The notes under the pieces were generated by a model. The model was not told the origin of the DNA. It was given only the letters and a program-made list of their open reading frames with translations, and searched no databases. 64,000 nt of DNA from Eledone cirrhosa (Eukaryota > Mollusca > Cephalopoda > Octopoda > Eledonidae). The stretch spans positions 32,190,095 to 32,254,094 of the forward strand of contig OZ024748.1 in assembly GCA_964016885.1 (NCBI GenBank), given 5' to 3'. Positions 1-8,049 of this stretch are shown here, piece by piece. The position numbers were made by a program, and so were the translations under genes. Positions within the stretch are counted from its first letter, which is position 1. Each line of letters begins with the position of its first letter.

Positions 1-2
1 AA

Positions 3-356
3 GGCAACACGTATACATTTAAATCAGGACAAAATTTTACTGTAAAAAATCACTTCACTTGCTCATCAAAAAATCTACTTTATGCCATTAAATGTAAAGG
101 ATGCAATGAAGATTATATAGGACAAACTAAACTCACACTCAGAAACAGAATGACAGTTCATCGCCAACAATTACGAGATCCAACCACGAGACAGATACCA
201 CTAAGTGCACATCTAGACATTTGCGCAAGTAATAAGACACCCAAATTCCAAGTCTTCCCATTTTACCTTTGCGCTAACGATACAACAGAACAAATGCGAA
301 TAAATAAGGAAAATATGTTTATTCAAAAATATAGACCAACATTCAATAAGGTTTAA
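3..356 (+). CDS. Penelope-like element, C-terminal GIY-YIG endonuclease domain (5' partial)
   Basis: The frame is open from the left edge to a TAA stop, giving 117 residues. It is the C-terminus of a protein that starts outside the window; the internal Met at 150 is not a true start. Counting from the first full codon at 3, LLYAI (25-29) stands for the GIY motif. It is followed by the Cys pair C31/C34, DYIGQT (37-42) as the YIG motif, R47/R49 and H53, then the AHLDIC stretch and a final KENMFIQKYRPTFN with the expected acidic residue and P..N ending. In Penelope-like retroelements this domain follows the reverse transcriptase and nicks the target for target-primed reverse transcription; a Cys/His cluster beside YIG is typical of the family. 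The reverse transcriptase itself is not in view. The frame is unbroken here, but whether the whole element is intact cannot be judged. Stand-alone GIY-YIG proteins are a less likely alternative. Confidence 0.85.
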   Translation, partial: GNTYTFKSGQNFTVKNHFTCSSKNLLYAIKCKGCNEDYIGQTKLTLRNRMTVHRQQLRDPTTRQIPLSAHLDICASNKTPKFQVFPFYLCANDTTEQMRINKENMFIQKYRPTFNKV

Positions 357-454
357 TATACATTATGTCAACACCACAATATGACATACACACACACACA
401 TAACACCTTCTACTTTAGAAAATAAAAACCCGAACTAAATAAACCTTAACATAC

Positions 455-518
455 GTTTGCACTGGCAATACAACAGCAAACACGAAAAAGTCAGGAAAAT
501 ATGTTCATTCAAAAATAT
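455..518 (+). pseudogene. Degraded second copy of the PLE C-terminal coding end
   Basis: This stretch matches 268-332, the last coding part of the PLE tail. Shared blocks include ATACAACAG, AGGAAAATATGTT and ATTCAAAAATAT in the same order and spacing, apart from a 2-nt shortening that breaks the reading frame. The two copies lie about 188 bp apart. It looks like a partial tandem duplication of the element's 3' end. Penelope-like elements often form partial tandem copies, so this may be such a junction rather than chance similarity. It is not coding. Confidence 0.6.
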
Positions 519-900
519 TCCTACTAAAGGAATCACTTTCCTACACACACACATACACACACACACACACACAATATATATATATATATATTCTCTTCAT
601 CTTAACATGCTAACCATACTCCCACACACATAACACCCATACACACACATAACAACCCCCACACCTACAACTCCCTCCCCATTTCTACTAATAGAACCAT
701 TTTCCTACACACATATATATACACACACACAAAATATATATTCTCTCCATCTTAACATACTCGCACACACACACATAACACCCATATACACACACACACA
801 ACTCCCTCCCCCATCTCTACTAATAGAATCATCTTCCAATAAACACATACACACACACATACACACACACAAGCACACAATTAAACATACATATCTTCAC
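517..900 (+). repeat. Three-unit CA/TA-rich tail repeat after the PLE fragment
   Basis: A motif reading roughly CTACTAAtaGAAtCAttTTCC followed by (CA)n occurs three times, at about 520, 686 and 815. The middle parts also recur: TTCTCTtCATCTTAACAT at about 591 and 740, and CACACATAACACCCAT twice. The units are about 130-165 bp and differ mainly in the length of their (CA)n and (TA)n tracts. This is probably the microsatellite-rich 3' untranslated tail of the PLE, or repeats that grew from it. There is no coding potential. Confidence 0.55.
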
Positions 901-1391
901 TTCAATAGAAAATCTGAACTCTGACACCCCGGCGAGCTGGCCATATTCACTGAACCAGAACATTTCTCCCAATCCCTTTTCTCTTGACCACTATCTCTCC
1001 ATTGTCATAACATTCACTATAAAGACTACAGAATAGTTTTCCAAATAAGGGCGCAAAAGTGTAATGAAAACTTGTTAACCTGACAGCCAAATTTCATTTT
1101 TAACCAACCCCAAAAAAGCCTTCGTGAGCCTCCTTTTTTCAAGTAAAAAGAAATTCAAACACTCATATATGAAAAAACAACCTGTGACAACCCCCCCCCC
1201 CTCTCTCTCTCTTATTTGAAGAACTATTGTAACGCGAACTGGCGCGAAATTTATTATAATTATTGACAAACCAATCAAATCACTTCTCGAAAAACCTGGC
1301 ATTTCGAGCCACTTTTTCCATATAAAACAAGTAATATTCAGAGACCAACCAGATGTGAGAAAAACCACAGTCCCTCCATCTCAACTCACCT
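901..1391. other. Unannotated AT-rich spacer with a C10-(CT)n tract
   Basis: I see no gene here. A run of ten C followed by (CT)n lies at 1191-1212. A minus-strand open frame at 1075-1368 has no recognisable domain and a low-complexity composition, so I do not call it. The region probably contains unidentified old repeat sequence. Confidence 0.4.
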
Positions 1392-1996
<605 letters not shown>

Positions 1997-2196
1997 NNNN
2001 NNNNNNNNNNNNNNNNNNNNNNNNNNNNNNNNNNNNNNNNNNNNNNNNNNNNNNNNNNNNNNNNNNNNNNNNNNNNNNNNNNNNNNNNNNNNNNNNNNNN
2101 NNNNNNNNNNNNNNNNNNNNNNNNNNNNNNNNNNNNNNNNNNNNNNNNNNNNNNNNNNNNNNNNNNNNNNNNNNNNNNNNNNNNNNNNNNNNNNNN
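1997..2196. other. Assembly gap (200 N)
   Basis: There are exactly 200 N, the usual arbitrary spacer length of a scaffolded assembly. The gap starts at the outer edge of the right arm of the inverted repeat, which suggests that assembly failed on the hairpin. True gap size is unknown. Confidence 0.98.
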
Positions 2197-2375
2197 TGAA
2201 TGAATCTCGGCTTCGGAGTTTAAGAATGATGTAAATAAAATTGTAAACGAAAATGACAGAGGTTATTAAAATAGTAAAAGTAAATAGTGAAGATTTAGGC
2301 CAGTACATACGTATGTGCCGACGGGCATACACATACATATACATACGCACACACAAACGTGCGCGCGTGTTTGTG
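2197..2375. other. Spacer with alternating purine-pyrimidine tract
   Basis: No gene is visible. From about 2305 the sequence is mostly alternating purine-pyrimidine (TACATACGTATG, then CATACACATACATATACATACGCACACAC). It ends in a near-palindrome at 2352-2375 of the form CACAAACGTGCGCGCGTGTT, which could form Z-DNA or a short cruciform. It is otherwise unremarkable. Confidence 0.5.
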
Positions 2376-2643
2376 TTTCTACAGCATTTTCACCAAACTT
2401 AAGACATAGGTTACTTATGTACTCCGGATGGTCATGGACACTTTCATTTTTCCAGATATTGATTATAGGGCCTCCCGGCAGATAACCCCCTTTAACCACT
2501 TCCTTGGAAGTAGTGCAATGCAACAAAACGTCATAACTTCTGGAGTTCGCAACCGATTTTCACAAAACTTGATACATGAGCTACGTTTGTTCTACAGATG
2601 ATTGTGAACTCTCAAAATTGGCACATATTGAGTAGGAGACCCC
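2376..2643. repeat. Degenerate two-unit repeat, offset about 170 bp
   Basis: The segment from about 2385 (ATTTTCACCAAACTT, then ACATAGGTTACTTATGT) is echoed from about 2555 (ATTTTCACAAAACTT, then ACATGAGCTACGTTTGT). Weaker similarity continues downstream (ATGGTCATGGACACTTTCA against ATGATTGTGAACTCTCA). The copies are old and diverged. The family is not recognised. It stops at the TA target site of the Tigger element. Confidence 0.45.
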
Positions 2644-2645
2644 TA

Positions 2646-2667
2646 CAGTGATACCTTGAGATACGAG
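2646..2667 (+). repeat. Left terminal inverted repeat of the Tigger element
   Basis: It starts CAGTGATACCTTGAGATACG and is flanked on its left by TA (2644-2645). The same GATACGAG core is repeated several times in the next 100 bp, which is typical of sub-terminal transposase-binding repeats. The partner at the other end is absent from the window. Confidence 0.7.
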
Positions 2668-2779
2668 TGAACTGACATACAAGTTTTTTTAGATACGAGC
2701 CATCACACGGCTAATTTTTTGCCTTGTGATACGAGCTGAGTTTTGAGATACGAGCTACGAGCTAGCGGGTGCCTGAGAG

Positions 2780-3031
2780 GGGGTGCAGAATTAATTTTGC
2801 GCGGTGAACTCCAACCAAAGTTACTCCCGTCGTTTATATCCGTAAAGTGACTAAAAATTAAAACAAATGTAATATATTTACGGTTAGCGTTAGGGTTGAA
2901 TTAACCCTAACCTTAACCCTAAAAAATAACCCTAACCCTAAATAAATTACATTTGTTTTAGTCACTTACGGATATAAACAACCGGAGTAACTTTCGTTGG
3001 AGTTCACCAGGCAAAATTAATTCAGTAACCC
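2780..3031. mobile_element. 252-bp MITE nested in the Tigger 5' region
   Basis: The insertion is bounded by a direct repeat CCTGAGAG (2772-2779 and 3032-3039; 7 or 8 bp, because of a shared C). Its arms are near-perfect inverted repeats of about 85 bp. The left reads GGGGTGCAGAATTAATTTTG and the right reads the complement of GGGTTACTGAATTAATTTTG. They continue inward through GGTGAACTCCAAC, AAAGTTACTCC, TTTATATCCGTAA, GTGACTAAAA and ACAAATGTAAT. The short centre holds several TTAGGG/CCCTAA-like motifs. An 8-bp duplication would suit a hAT-type non-autonomous element, but the superfamily is inferred only from duplication length. It has no coding capacity. Confidence 0.85.
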
Positions 3032-3143
3032 CCTGAGAGCGGTAAGGCCAAGTGGTAACCTCGGCGCACGAGCATCTCTGTTGTGTTACTGTTGTGATTT
3101 TAGTTGCTTTTGGTTTATTTCGATAAAAATCTTAGTTTCAACC

Positions 3144-3810
3144 ATGAGTCCTAAGAAAGTGAGTGCCAACAACACTGGCGAGAAGAAGAAAAGGATGATG
3201 TCTATTAAGCACGAAATCATAGAAAAACATGAGCGTGGTGTGCGTGCTATTGACTTGGCAAAGGAGAACGATCGTAGTACTTCAACAAAATGTACAATAT
3301 GTACTAAGCTGTGACCTGAAGTTGTGTCCCGAAAGGATTCAAACCCGAACCCGAAGAGATAGTGGAGGAGGAGATTGTGTCCATCGGAAAATCCATGGAC
3401 CTGAAAGTGGACGAAGGAGACGTCAATGACCTCGTTGAAGAGCACAATGGGGAATTGACGATGGAGGAATTAAAGAAGCTACAGGACCAGCAGCATACAG
3501 AGATTTGGCAGGAAATTAATGAGGGGCCAGAGTCAGAGGAGGTAGTAATCCCTTCAAGTGAAATTAAGGAAATGTTGGGAATTTGGGAGAAACTTAATGA
3601 TTTTATTGACAAAAATCATCAAGAAAAAGTTGGAACAAGTCGTGCGTCGGCACTGTTTAACGACACTTGCCTCAATCATTTCAGAAACATTTTGAAAGGG
3701 AGGAAGAAACCTCCTTGGACAGGTTTTTATTGAAACGCCCTCAAAGCGAAGGCGAGGAAAGTGTGGCCAAAAAGCCAAAAGTCAGTGAAGATGATGATGA
3801 CAGTAACTGA
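3144..3810 (+). pseudogene. Tigger transposase remnant (TIGD1-like), centre deleted and frameshifted
   Basis: The ATG at 3144 starts MSPKKVSANNTGEKKKRMMS, then IIEKHERGVRAIDLAKENDRSTST, the Tigger/pogo N-terminal CENP-B-type helix-turn-helix. A stop is reached at 3312-3314. C-terminal sequence resumes almost at once in another frame (about 3335-3715): FKPEPEEIVEEEIVSIGKSM, then a coiled acidic region and NHFRNILKGRKK. One more frameshift near 3710 is needed to read SLDRFLLKRPQSEGEESVAK and an acidic end, stopping at 3808-3810. Intact relatives have several hundred residues, including the DDE catalytic domain, between the two parts. All of that is gone, so the copy cannot be catalytic. The N-terminal DNA-binding part could in principle still be made, but nothing suggests domestication. 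Confidence 0.85.
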
Positions 3811-4130
3811 AGTACCGTACGGTACGAAAAGAAACAAAAATAAAAAAAATAGAAATTAAGTTTAGCGATTAAGTGTAGCATAATGTGTAAGTTAAATTTA
3901 GCAATAAAAAATAGCATTAACTGCGTAGTAAGTCAAGTTAAGAGAGAGAGTGCAAAACAAAAAACATTTACAGCCTCCCCCGTCATTCTCCTCCACCCCT
4001 GCCAATCTCCTCCACCACCGCCAGCTTTTTCATCTCATCTTGAAGGTAAATAGACTTAATAAATCCAGTTTATTTCTTTACATTCTCATATTATGTTCTT
4101 ATTATTTCATTATAAATTATTTGTTATTTA
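3811..4130. other. 3' untranslated remains of the Tigger element
   Basis: The sequence is AT-rich and begins with the palindrome GTACCGTACGGTAC just after the transposase stop. A CT-rich stretch (CCTCCCCCGTCATTCTCCTC, then CCACCACCGCCAGC) lies at about 3974-4025. No terminal repeat is present at the end. An open frame at 3950-4234 has no recognisable domain and crosses into the satellite, so it is not called a gene. Confidence 0.5.
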
Positions 4131-4331
4131 TAAAGTCTATTTCTAATCGCTCTATATCATCAGCTCCTGATTATTTACTAGAATACTATAAGAATATAAC
4201 ATCAGTAATCTCAGTAGACAGGAGGGGTAGTTAGCCATGATAAGCTTCAACAAAAGCGAAACAAGGCCCTTGTCGGCTTATCTCCCCTGTTTGCTGAGAT
4301 TAAAGTAAGTTAATTTGTCACTACACTAAAA
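4131..4331 (+). repeat. First, truncated and diverged satellite monomer (array edge)
   Basis: Similarity to the monomer begins around 4131 with TAAAGTCTATT. It then jumps directly to the part normally about 100 bp further on (AATCGCTCTaTATcATCAGC), so an internal stretch including the TA-rich spacer is deleted. Private substitutions follow, such as AGAATACTATAAG for AGAATTCTATAAG and CCATGATAAGC for CCTTGATAAGC. Edge monomers of satellite arrays are expected to be more diverged because they are less often homogenised. Confidence 0.7.
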
Positions 4332-4841
4332 CAATAGCATACGATCTTCAAAATGCTTTTAATTAGGCATAAAGTCTATTGCAAAATACATTATATATAC
4401 ATGCATATATATATTGCTATTTCAGAGTTCCAATTCTAATTGTTAATTTCTGCCTGACCAACAATCGCTCTGTATAATCAGCTCCTGATTATTTACTAGA
4501 ATTCTATAAGAATATAACATCAGTAATCTCAGTAGACAGGAGGGGTAGTTAGCCTTGATAAGCTTCAACAAAAGCGAAACAAGACCCTTGTCGGCTTATC
4601 TCCCCTGTTTGCTGAGATTAAAGTAAGTGAATTTGTCGCTACACTAAAACAATAGCATACGGTCTTCAAAATGCTTTTAATTAAGCATAAAGTCTATTGC
4701 AAAATACATTATATATACATCCATATATATATTGCTATTTCAGAGCTCCAATTCTAATTTTTAATTTCTGCCTGACCAACAATCACTCTGTATAATCAGC
4801 TCCTGATTATTTACTAGAATTCTATAAGAATATAACATCAG

Positions 4842-4938
4842 TAATCTCAGTAGACAGGAGGGGTAGTTAGCCTTGATAAGCTTCAACAAAAGCGAAACAA
4901 GGCCCTTGTCGGCTTATCTCCCCTGTTTGCTGAGATTA
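4842..4938 (+). ncRNA. Hammerhead-ribozyme-like fold, representative of nearly every monomer
   Basis: Elements in order: outer stem I TAATCTCAG (4842-4850) with CTGAGATTA (4930-4938); inner ACAGG with CCTGT across an asymmetric internal loop; basal AGCC (4869-4872) with GGCT (4911-4914); core UUGAUAA (4873-4879); stem II GCUU-CAACAA-AAGC (4880-4893); GAAA (4894-4897); stem III CAAG-GCC-CUUG (4898-4908); then U and C, with the predicted cut after 4910. In the family, the core is CUGANGA, then stem II with G10.1-C11.1, GAAA, stem III and UH. All connections and the G-C closing pair fit type I topology, with a short stem III and an internal loop in stem I that could dock with loop II. The departures are C3 to U and G8 to A. 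Both change together and would keep a Watson-Crick 3-8 pair, but G8 is catalytic, so activity is uncertain. The same layout repeats about every 318 bp to the window end. Confidence 0.6.
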
Positions 4939-7900
4939 AAGTAAGTGAATTTGTCACTACTCTAAAACAATAGCATACGGTCTTCAAAATGCTTTTAATT
5001 AAACATAAAGTGTATTGCAAAATACATTATATATACATCCATATATATATTGCTATTTGAGAGCACCAATTCTAATTTTTAATATCTGCCTGACCAACAA
5101 TCGCTCTGTATAATCAGCTACTGATTATTTACTAGAATTCTATAAGAATATAAAATCAGTAATCTCAGTAGACGGGAGGGGTAGTTAGCCTTGATAAGCT
5201 TCAACAAAAGCGAAACAAGGCCCATGTCGGCTTATCTCCCCTGTTTGCTGAGATTAAAGTAAGTGAATTTGTCGCTACACTAAAACAATAACATACGGTC
5301 TTCAAAATGCTTTTAATTAAGCATAAAGTCTATTGCAAAATACATTATATATACATCCATATATATATTGCTATTTCAGAGCTCCAATTCTAATTTTCAA
5401 TTTCTGCCTGACCAACAAGCGCTCTGTATAATCAGCTCCTGATTATTTACTAGAATTCTATAAGAATATAACATCAGTAATCTCAGTAGACAGGACGTGT
5501 AGTTAGCCTTGATAAGCTTCAACAAAAGCGAAACGAGGCACTTGTCGGTTTATCTCCCTGGTTTTATGAGATTAAAGTAATTGAATTTGTCACTACTCTA
5601 AAACAATAGCATACGGTCTTCAAAATGCTTTTAAATAAGCATAAAGTGTATTGCAAAATACATTATATATACATCCATATATATATTGCTATTTCAGAGC
5701 TCCAATTCTAATTTTTAATTTCTGCCTGACCAACAATCGCTCTGTATAATCAGCTCCTGATTATTTACTAGAATTCTATAAGAATATAACATCAGTAATC
5801 TCAGTAGACAGGAGGGTTAGTTAGCCTTGATAAGCTTCAACAAAAGCGAAACAAGGCCCTTGTCGGCTTATCTTCCCTGTTTGCTGAGATTAAAGTAAGT
5901 GAATTTGTAACTACTTTAAAACAATAGCATACGGTCTTTAAAATGCTTTTAATTAAGCATAAAGTGTATTGCAAAATACATTATATATACATCCATATAT
6001 ATATATGTTGCTATTTCAGAGCTCCAATTCTAATTTTTAATTTATGCCTGACCAACAATCGCTCTGTATAATCAGCACCTGATTATTTACTAGAATTCTA
6101 TAAGAATATAACATCAGTAATCTCAGTAGACAGGAGGGGTAGTTAGCCTTGATAAGCTTCAACAAAAGCGAAACAAGGCCCTTGTCGGCTTATCTCCCCT
6201 GTGTGCTGAGATTAAAGTAAGTGAATTTGTCACTACTCTAAAACAATAGCATACGGTCTTCAAAATGCTTTTAATTAAGCATAAAGTCTATTGCAAAATA
6301 CATTATATATACATCCATATATATATATGTTGCTATTTCAGAGCTCCAATTCTAATTTTTAATTTCTGCCTGACCAGCAATCGCTCTGTATAATCAGCTC
6401 CTGATTATTTACTAGAACTCAATAAGAATATTACATCAGTAATCTCAGTAGACAGGAGGGTTAGTTAGCCTTGATAAGCTTCAACAAAAGCGAAACAAGG
6501 CCCTTGTCGGCTTATCTCCCCTGCTTGCTGAGATTAAAATAAGTGAATTTGTCAGTATTCTAAAACAATAGCATACGGTCTTCAAAATGCTTTTAATTAA
6601 GCATAAAGTCTATTGCAAAATACATTATATATACATCCATATATATATTGCTATTTCAGAGCTCCAATTCTAATTTTTAATTTCTGCCTGACCAACAATC
6701 GCTCTGTATAATCAGCTCCTGATTATTTACTAGAATTCTTTAAGAATATAACATAAGTAATCTCAGTAGACAGGACGGGTAGTTAGCCTTGATAAGCTTC
6801 AACAAAAGCGAAACAAGGCCCTTGTCGGCTTATCTCCCCTGTTTGCTGAGATTAAAGTAAATGAATTTGTCACTACTCTAAAACAATAGCATACGGTCTG
6901 CAAATGCTTTTAATTAAGCATAAAGTCTATTGCAAAATACATTATATATACATCCATATATATATTGCTATTTCAGAGCTCCAATTCTAATTTTTAATTT
7001 CTGCCTGACCAACAATCGCTCTGTATAATCAGCTCCTGATTATTTACTAGAATTCTATAAGAATATAAGATCAGTAATCTCAGTAGACAGGAGGGGTAGT
7101 TAGCCTTGATAAGCTTCAACAAAAGCGAAACAAGGCCCTTGTCGGCTTATCTCCCCTGTTTGCTGAGATTAAAGTAAATTAATTTGTCACTACTCTAAAA
7201 CAATAGCATACGGTCTGCAAATGCTTTTAATTAAGCATAAAGTCTATTGCAAAATACATTATATATACATCCATATATATATTGCTATTTCAGAGCTCCA
7301 ATTCTAATTTTTAATTTCTGCCTGACCAACAATCGCTCTGTATAATCAGCTCCTGATTATTTACTAGAATTCTATAAGAATATAACTTCAATAATCTCAG
7401 TAGACAGGACGGGTAGTTAGCCTTGATAAGCTTCAACGAAAGCGAAACAAGGCCCTTGTCGGCTTATCTCCCCTGTTTGCTGAGATTAAAGTAAATGAAT
7501 TTGTCACTACTCTAAAACAATAGCATACGGTCTGCAAAATGCTTTTAATTAAGCATAAAGTCTATTGCAAAATACATTATATATACATCCATATATATAT
7601 TGCTATTTCAGAGCTCCAATACTAATTTTTAATTTCTGCCTGACCAACAATCGCTCTGTATAATCAGCTCCTGATTTTTTACTAGAATTCTATAAGAATA
7701 TAACATCAGTAATCTCAGTAGACAGGAGGGGTAGTTAGCCTTGATAAGCTTCAACAAAAGCGAAACGAGGCCCTTGTCGGCTTATCTCCCCTGTGTGCTG
7801 ATATTAAAGTAAGTGAATTTGTCACTACTCTAAAATAATAGCATACGGTCTTCAAAATGCTTTTAATTAAGCATAAAGTCTATTGCAAAATACATTATAT

Positions 7901-8049
7901 ATACATCCATATATATATATGTTGCTATTTCAGAGCTCCAATTCTAATTTTTAATTTCTGCCTGACCAACAATCGCTCTGTATAATCAGCTCCTGATTAT
8001 TTACTAGAACTCAATAAGAATATTACATCAGTAATCTAAGTAGACAGGA

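Larger units (their letters stand above)
2646..4130 (+). mobile_element. Tigger/pogo-type DNA transposon, defective, right end missing
   Basis: The left terminus starts with CAG directly after a TA dinucleotide at 2644-2645, the expected Tc1/mariner/pogo target. It continues as a series of GATACGAG motifs (about 2659, 2691, 2728, 2745), as in Tigger-like termini. A transposase remnant with TIGD1-like N- and C-terminal sequence follows at 3144-3810. The 5' untranslated region is interrupted by a nested MITE (2780-3031). The matching right terminus (complement of the left CAGTGATACCTTGAGATACG) does not occur before the satellite begins at about 4131, so the element is truncated on that side. 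Its inside is also deleted, so it could not move on its own. Confidence 0.8.

Noticed and set aside
1075..1368. 97-residue minus-strand open frame
   Set aside because: There is no recognisable domain. It spans a poly-C/CT tract and has no supporting context.
2880..2945. Interstitial telomere or old chromosome fusion
   Set aside because: The TTAGGG-like words are few, in mixed orientation and confined to the centre of a MITE, so they belong to that element.
3036..3075. tRNA-like stretch (GGTAAGGCCAAGTGGTAACC...)
   Set aside because: It resembles part of a tRNA D-arm only loosely. No anticodon or T-arm follows, and it sits in the Tigger 5' leader.
3081..3445. Minus-strand and alternative-frame open frames over the Tigger remnant
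   Set aside because: They are shadows of the transposase sequence, which reads clearly on the + strand.
3950..4234. 94-residue open frame
   Set aside because: It joins transposon 3' untranslated sequence to the first satellite monomer, so it is a chance frame.
4842..4938. Plain cruciform or transposon terminal hairpin in place of a ribozyme-like fold
   Set aside because: Not fully excluded. The exact spacing of core, stem II, GAAA, stem III and GUC inside the hairpin is more than a simple inverted repeat needs, so I prefer the hammerhead reading at moderate confidence.
4842..5160. A second hammerhead on the minus strand of the monomer
   Set aside because: CTGATGTTATATTC resembles the first core segment, but no GAAA-stem III-UH sequence follows at a workable distance.
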